This document shows, piece after piece, positions 61,412 to 64,000 of a stretch of DNA of 64,000 nt. The stretch spans positions 1,466,639-1,530,638 of the forward strand of contig NZ_CP117268.1 in the NCBI RefSeq assembly GCF_007000325.2, given 5' to 3'. The position numbers were made by a program, and so were the translations under genes. Origin of the DNA: Rhizobium rhododendri (GTDB lineage Bacteria; Pseudomonadota; Alphaproteobacteria; Rhizobiales; Rhizobiaceae). How positions within the stretch are numbered: the stretch's first letter is position 1; each line of letters starts with the position of its first letter. The notes beneath the pieces are model-generated. The model saw only the letters and a list, made by a program, of their open reading frames with translations. It did no database searches and was not told where the DNA came from.

Positions 61412-61825
61412 ATGACCCGCAACGTGATTAAAATCCTTACCGTCGCTCTTCTTGCTGGGAGCATCGGGCAAGTAGCCTTGTCTGTGCCAGCCTATGCCGG
61501 CGGCCAGATCTCTTTCAATCTCGCGCCGGACAATGCTGAGGATAGCGGTCTTTTCTCAACAGGACTGCGCGTCTATACGCTCTTCCGCGGCCTGAAAGGT
61601 GCTGACATCCGCCAGCTGGGCCGGGGGAATGTGGCTGGCATCGCTCAGGCGGGTCGCGGCAATCTTGGATTCATCCAGCAACACGGCAACGGTCATTCCG
61701 CAACCTTGCGGCAGAATGGCGACAACAACGCCTACGGTATATTTCAATATGGGCGCAATGCTCGAACCGACGTGGTCCAGGACGGGAACAACGGCAGCGG
61801 CGCTACCTTTAGCTACGGCTGGTAA
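61412..61825 (+). CDS. Second curlin-repeat protein
   Basis: The 137-residue precursor has a signal peptide (MTRNVIKILTVALLAGSIGQ, cleavage near AYA-GGQ). The C-terminal two-thirds carry curlin-like repeats: RQLGRGNVAGIAQAGRGNLGFIQQHGNGHSATLRQNGDNNAYGIFQYG. It starts at 61412 after GGAGACGAGG. It could be the nucleator or minor subunit partner of the protein at 60345. No CsgG, CsgE or CsgF gene is in the window. Confidence 0.85.
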   Translation: MTRNVIKILTVALLAGSIGQVALSVPAYAGGQISFNLAPDNAEDSGLFSTGLRVYTLFRGLKGADIRQLGRGNVAGIAQAGRGNLGFIQQHGNGHSATLRQNGDNNAYGIFQYGRNARTDVVQDGNNGSGATFSYGW

Positions 61826-62147
61826 CGCAGTTCATCAATGTAAAGAGGTCGGTCGAGGTCGGTCATACGCGTCACCATACTCAGGACAACGCGGCGCTTG
61901 CGTGCATCGGTCAGCAGGTCGATAGAAAGCCTGGTGCGCAAGGAGAACGGCGATGCGGCCACGCATACGTTGGCGACCGGGAACGACGCGGCATTTGCCG
62001 TTGACTAATTGCTGCGCTAAGAGAGCTGACACGCACAGAAAGCGCGCCGTTGTGTAACTTGAAGTTCGGATGCGGCTGGCACCAAAATGGGCTCACTCAA
62101 TTGTCCAACTGGGCGCCTGATCCAGTCCAAACAATTGAGGAAAGTGC
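61826..62147. other. Intergenic region, no feature seen
   Basis: I find no gene, clear promoter or repeat in these 322 bp beyond a short run of direct GGTCGGTC copies near 61850. Confidence 0.5.
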
Positions 62148-62609
62148 ATGCCATCAACCGACCGAATCGTCCTTGAACCCTGGTACGACAAAGCATTGTT
62201 TTATCTGTTGGTTGACAGTTACCGGCGCATTGTCGGCAAGGCGCTGGTGCCCGATGACAGCGATGCGCATTGGCTCTATCATCACGCCCCATTCGCTGTG
62301 GTCGCTCACAACACCGATCCAGATCCGCTCTTCATCTATGCGAATATGTCAGCTCAACGTTGTTTTGAATATGACTGGCAAGAGTTTACGTCCTTACCAT
62401 CCCGTCTTTCCGCCGAAGTTCCCAATCGTGCTGACCGACAACTGCTTTTGGAGACAGTTGCACGCGACGGGCATGCTTCCGGGTACAGGGGCGCTCGGAT
62501 AGCAAAGTCTGGGCGTCGCTTTTGGATCGAGGATGGCTGTGTCTGGCAGTTGACCGAGCAAGACGGTCTGACGTACGGGCAAGCTGCAACATTTTCGATC
62601 ACAGACTAG
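62148..62609 (+). CDS. MEKHLA-domain protein
   Basis: The 153-residue protein is a PAS-related MEKHLA domain: DPDPLFIYANMSAQRCFEYDWQEFTSLPSRLSAE, then GYRGARIAKSGRRFWIEDGCVWQL and GQAATFSITD. The domain was first named from plant HD-ZIP III proteins and occurs in bacteria as single-domain proteins. It may sense a small ligand or redox state. GAGGAAAG precedes the ATG. The gene stands alone. Confidence 0.85.
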   Translation: MPSTDRIVLEPWYDKALFYLLVDSYRRIVGKALVPDDSDAHWLYHHAPFAVVAHNTDPDPLFIYANMSAQRCFEYDWQEFTSLPSRLSAEVPNRADRQLLLETVARDGHASGYRGARIAKSGRRFWIEDGCVWQLTEQDGLTYGQAATFSITD

Positions 62610-62741
62610 GCGGTCTGCTAATTTACGCGCACGAAAGTGGGGCTGGTCGTTGAGCACCGCTCGCCCGGCGAACGCCTACGCCTGACGCCCTATCGCTTCC
62701 GTCTTTTCTGCTTATCGACGATCCTGTCGATCCAGCGCTGC

Positions 62742-63560
62742 TTATGCAGGTTCACGGTACAGCTCAGTCGAGGCGGCATGCCCATCAATCATATTGCGGA
62801 ACTTGGCTGCTATCGGCAGGTGGCCTTTCTCCGCGTCCCACACTGCGCGGAAACGTTCGACTGTCTTGCGTGCGGTGTCGAGCACCAGCTTTTCGGACAA
62901 TTCCACCTTGGCGGCGAGACGCGCCAGTTCGTCCATTGACAACGCGGCCATGTTCTTCGTCCTCGAGAAGTTTAGTGCCGCCGTATCCTCACCTTCGATA
63001 TGGGTATCGTCGATAGCAGGTCGTAAGCGGGTGAAAGCGCCGGTGTTCGTCTGTCGGAATAGATCAGCGACCAGTTCTTCAGATGCATGTCGCCATTGCA
63101 TATCAGCGTACTAAATACGAGCCGCCGTATGAACTCGGCGACGAGATTCCCAGCATGCGCGTGATGCTGGGGTAATTGCCTTTGCTGTACCTATCGTCGG
63201 GTTTTACGCCGAACACCTGTGCGAAATTCTCGATATGGACCGGCCCGTGCGTTGTGCGATCAAAGCGCCTTATCGCCAGCGCCTACCCTTGCAACTCACT
63301 GAGACCTTGCGGTAGGCCGCTGACGGCTTCCAGATCGACCAGCTGAATCTCGGGTACGTTCATCCCCGTCATACCGGCGATCGTCATCATCGCGAACTCG
63401 TTCTCGGGAACGCCGCTATATTGTTGCGACGGCAGTTCACGATCCATGAACCGCCAGCCCGTCCGCCGGTATGGTCAGGCCACCTGCCTTTCCCGTGTTC
63501 CAGAATCCGGAGAATTTCAGCTGCACGCCGGCCAGCGAAAACCGCAAGGCTGCCTAGAGA
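62742..63560 (-). pseudogene. HipA-family toxin kinase, decayed
   Basis: Minus-strand fragments of a HipA kinase lie in at least three frames. In order they are LRFSLAGVQLKFSG, ENEFAMMTIAGMTGMNVPEI, FIRRLVFSTLICNGDMHLKNW (the catalytic-loop region) and YIEGEDTAALN-like HIEGEDTAALNFSRTKNM, the last continuing open to the C-terminus (LYREPA) at 62742. Internal stops and frame changes rule out a working kinase. The N-terminal part and any hipB antitoxin are not recognisable. Confidence 0.85.
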
Positions 63561-64000
63561 GGCTGCTCGCGATCGGCGAGCTCATCTCGTACCATGTCTG
63601 CGCGCGCGCAGTTGCCTGGCCGTCCCTCAAGGTGGCAACCGCATCTATATTTTCACCCCAACCGGCAGACGTAACGCATCCAATGTAAGCGTGATCGACG
63701 ACGACGGAAGGAGGCTACAGAGGCCTCAACTGCAACGCTGAGTCGGTGGGTCGCATCTCGCGGGCCTGTTTTAGGGTCCTATAACGTAGATAAATGACCG
63801 AGTTTCACCTGAGCGCTGTAAATTATCTACAGGCACTAAGGCTATGAAAGATAACACCATTTGAGATTAACGCGAGTGATGTTAACGTCTCGTTACCCAA
63901 AATGCGGTTGCAGCACGTCCAGAATCGCTGCTTAGTGCAAGCATCGGAGCAACGCCATATTTCCGCTTGGCAACGCTATTTAGGATAATCGGCTTCTGAA
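63561..64000. other. Right-end region, no intact gene
   Basis: This stretch of 440 bp may include the lost beginning of the hipA relic, and the last 220 bp are AT-richer. I see no intact gene or clear signal. Confidence 0.4.

Noticed and set aside
1..64000. CRISPR arrays, tRNA or rRNA genes, insertion sequences
   Set aside because: I saw no regularly spaced repeats beyond the 7-bp tandem repeat, no cloverleaf-like tRNA sequences, no rRNA, and no transposase gene.

Overview
The window reads as accessory DNA from an alphaproteobacterium of the Rhizobiaceae (Rhizobium/Agrobacterium type). The evidence is a repABC replication locus at 47.7-51.2 kb, high-GC coding with many 1-8 bp gene overlaps, several large ABC importers, and an alphaproteobacterial CsgH-type curli chaperone gene. 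The repC gene is broken, so this locus is probably a relic on a larger or fused replicon.

The dominant theme from 1 to 45.6 kb is scavenging of nitrogen-rich small molecules. (1) 1-10.8 kb: a LysR regulator, a TPP-dependent decarboxylase pair, a GST-like protein, a stand-alone Rieske protein, a BMP/nucleobase-type ABC importer, a Rieske-less oxygenase subunit and guanine deaminase. The Rieske-less oxygenase, separate Rieske protein and GST-like protein together resemble the caffeine-pathway N7-demethylase NdmC-NdmD-NdmE dismantled into separate genes, which suggests N-methylpurine (for example 7-methylguanine) catabolism. (2) 10.8-16.2 kb: a ribose-type ABC importer with an SMP-30 lactonase. 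(3) 16.4-20.7 kb: a GAF histidine kinase and NarL-type regulator, then a cyclic-imidase/PgdA-like deacetylase, a small Cys protein and a CobW GTPase. (4) 20.8-28.8 kb: a guanidine utilisation operon with a guanidine-I riboswitch, ABC importer, carboxyguanidine deiminase pair and guanidine carboxylase. (5) 35.2-45.6 kb: a ten-gene, tightly packed cyanuric acid/biuret operon (BMP importer, formamidase, biuret hydrolase, cyanuric acid hydrolase, an extra isochorismatase-like hydrolase, a cupin, allophanate hydrolase) with a divergent GntR regulator. The allophanate hydrolase can also finish the guanidine route, whose operon lacks one.

Promoters of the sigma-54 (-24/-12) type stand in front of three of these operons (3621-3635, 20798-20812, and 45653-45667 on the minus strand). 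This fits control by nitrogen limitation through RpoN/NtrC, with local control by the guanidine riboswitch and probably the GntR and LysR proteins.

Between these lie an RND efflux pair (29.3-33.5 kb), a small hypothetical island and an orphan TfuA protein (33.7-35.2 kb). After repABC (47.7-51.2 kb) come a conserved small protein, a decayed stretch with a 7-bp tandem repeat, an EnvZ/OmpR-like pair facing a second RND system across a perfect 12-bp inverted repeat (52.2-59.6 kb), a thioesterase, a curli-like cluster of two curlin-repeat proteins and CsgH (60.3-61.8 kb), a MEKHLA-domain protein and a decayed hipA (62.7-63.6 kb).

All calls come from reading the sequence and from family knowledge; no database search was run.
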